Assembly (NCBI GenBank): GCA_046760445.1
Contig: JBHIEE010000017.1
Coordinates: forward strand, 1 to 33,223
Direction of reading: 5' to 3'
From: JBHIEE01 sp046760445
GTDB taxonomy: Bacteria; Acidobacteriota; Aminicenantia; JdFR-78
Length of the DNA: 33,223 bases
Every line of letters begins with the position of its first letter. Within the stretch, counting starts at the first letter, position 1. The position numbers and the translations under genes are program-made. Below are positions 32,590 to 33,223 of this stretch, in pieces. The notes beneath the pieces are model-generated. The model saw only the letters and a program-made list of their open reading frames with translations, was not told the DNA's origin and did no database searches.

Positions 32590-32690
32590 AGAAATTAGAA
32601 ATTTGAAATTAGAAATTTGAAATTAGAAATTTCAATTTCCAATTTTCATTTTATTTTCTTGTCTCCTGCTTCTTGCCTCCTGTTTCTATT
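32590..32690. repeat. Heptad-word array between the desulfurase and DUF1015 genes
   Basis: Nine consecutive words in 7-nt register occupy 32590-32652: AGAAATT, AGAAATT, TGAAATT, AGAAATT, TGAAATT, AGAAATT, TCAATTT, CCAATTT, TCATTTT. The first six face the last three as inverted copies. A second array of CTCCTGC/TTCTTGC/CTCCTGT words follows to 32690, directly 3' of the DUF1015 stop. The order TTCCAATTT words then CTTGC/CCTGC words is the same as at 1-49. Confidence 0.75.
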
Positions 32691-33223
32691 TCAAGATAAT
32701 GGATTTATGATTAAACCAGATTTTAATTTAGGATAAAAATCAGTCGATTTGTGGGGCATTAATTCTCCATTTTGAACAATATCTCTGATTTGATGAAGTG
32801 AGACAGGTTTAAGAAGAAGAATCATTTGAAAAGAGCCTTCGATTACTTTTTGAATACCCTGCTCGAGATTTCGGATATAATTAACATTATTTTCAACTGA
32901 AAATTCTTCAGAAGTAAATGTTTCCAGTTTATCAATAATTAAAGAATGTAGAATAGCTATATCTAATCTTTTCCATTCCTTTGACTTCCCAGAGTTAATC
33001 TCTTTATCAAGAATATCTTCTGATTTAAGACGAAGAATTAAAAATTTATTGAAATCAGCAACATAGATAGCAAAAGTGTGATTTTCTCTTGAAAGAATTT
33101 CTTGAACTTCTTTTATGATTGATTTATTTGTTAAATCTGTCCAAGGTTCATCCTCAATCGCAAAATTAGAAGAAAGAAGAGATTTTAATCCTGTTTCACT
33201 TAGATTTTCCAAACCTTTTACTA
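32691..33223 (-). CDS. DUF1015 family protein, C-terminal part (cut by window edge)
   Basis: The reading frame is open to the right edge of the window, so this is the C-terminal part of a longer gene. The visible 177 or so codons match the end of DUF1015, above all the block MPHKSTDFYPKLKSGLIINPL near the stop, which in the family reads MPxKSTxFYPK. The segment KRLDIAILHSLIIDK is also typical. The family is about 400 residues long and its function is not established. A TTG at 33212 could be read as a start but lies inside the family domain, so it is rejected. The stop TGA is at 32691-32693, at the edge of a repeat array. Confidence 0.8.
   Translation of the reverse strand, partial: VKGLENLSETGLKSLLSSNFAIEDEPWTDLTNKSIIKEVQEILSRENHTFAIYVADFNKFLILRLKSEDILDKEINSGKSKEWKRLDIAILHSLIIDKLETFTSEEFSVENNVNYIRNLEQGIQKVIEGSFQMILLLKPVSLHQIRDIVQNGELMPHKSTDFYPKLKSGLIINPLS

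Noticed and set aside
32590..32652. CRISPR-like repeats
   Set aside because: The repeats are 7-nt degenerate words with no spacers, and no cas genes are present.
33210..33212. TTG as the true start of the DUF1015 gene
   Set aside because: The frame stays open to the window edge and the visible part is only the C-terminal section of the family.

Overview
The window is AT-rich, compactly coded bacterial chromosome. I see about 28 protein genes, one tRNA and no phage, transposase, rRNA or CRISPR. A lipoprotein with a lipobox, an exported beta-barrel-like protein and two exported M16-family proteins point to a two-membrane (Gram-negative type) cell. Split methionine-synthase modules, a B12-binding radical SAM protein, an EF-G-like paralogue and dispersed heptanucleotide repeats fit an uncultivated anaerobic lineage. 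I cannot name the phylum from sequence alone; Aerophobota, Atribacterota, Omnitrophota or WOR-3-like groups are only guesses.

Layout: cysS (minus strand) is at the left edge. A repeat-bearing gap and tRNA-Leu(TAG) follow. Next is a protein-quality block on the plus strand: tig, clpP, clpX, lon and rho. After a 548-bp repeat-rich gap come an EF-G-like GTPase and an exported barrel-like protein. asnS has its own promoter. Two tightly packed plus-strand runs follow: rimO-pgpA-cinA, then thpR-plsY-gpsA and a TPR lipoprotein. They cover ribosomal protein S12 modification, phosphatidylglycerol and phosphatidic acid synthesis, and NMN salvage. metK-ahcY (minus) is divergent from a run of B12-radical SAM, two M16-like proteins, ftcD, a THEP1-type NTPase, DUF4416 and an acyl-CoA thioesterase. 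The right end is a minus-strand group: a cysteine desulfurase, a homocysteine-binding methyltransferase module, a methyl-tetrahydrofolate methyltransferase module, and separately a DUF1015 gene cut by the window edge.

How the genes join up: metK, ahcY and the two split methionine-synthase modules make most of an activated methyl cycle (Met to SAM to SAH to Hcy to Met), lacking only the corrinoid carrier and reactivation parts. ftcD feeds the same folate pool. plsY, gpsA and pgpA belong to phospholipid synthesis.

Most notable observations: (1) a family of dispersed elements built from tandem degenerate 7-nt words, often as two facing arms around a GC-rich palindrome, one of which supplies the last codons of cinA; (2) two M16-family proteins that both lack the zinc-binding HxxEH motif; (3) strong sigma70-type promoters whose -10 box ends only 6-9 nt before the ATG of cysS, asnS and the DUF4416 gene, implying leaderless mRNAs; (4) methionine synthase split into separate genes.
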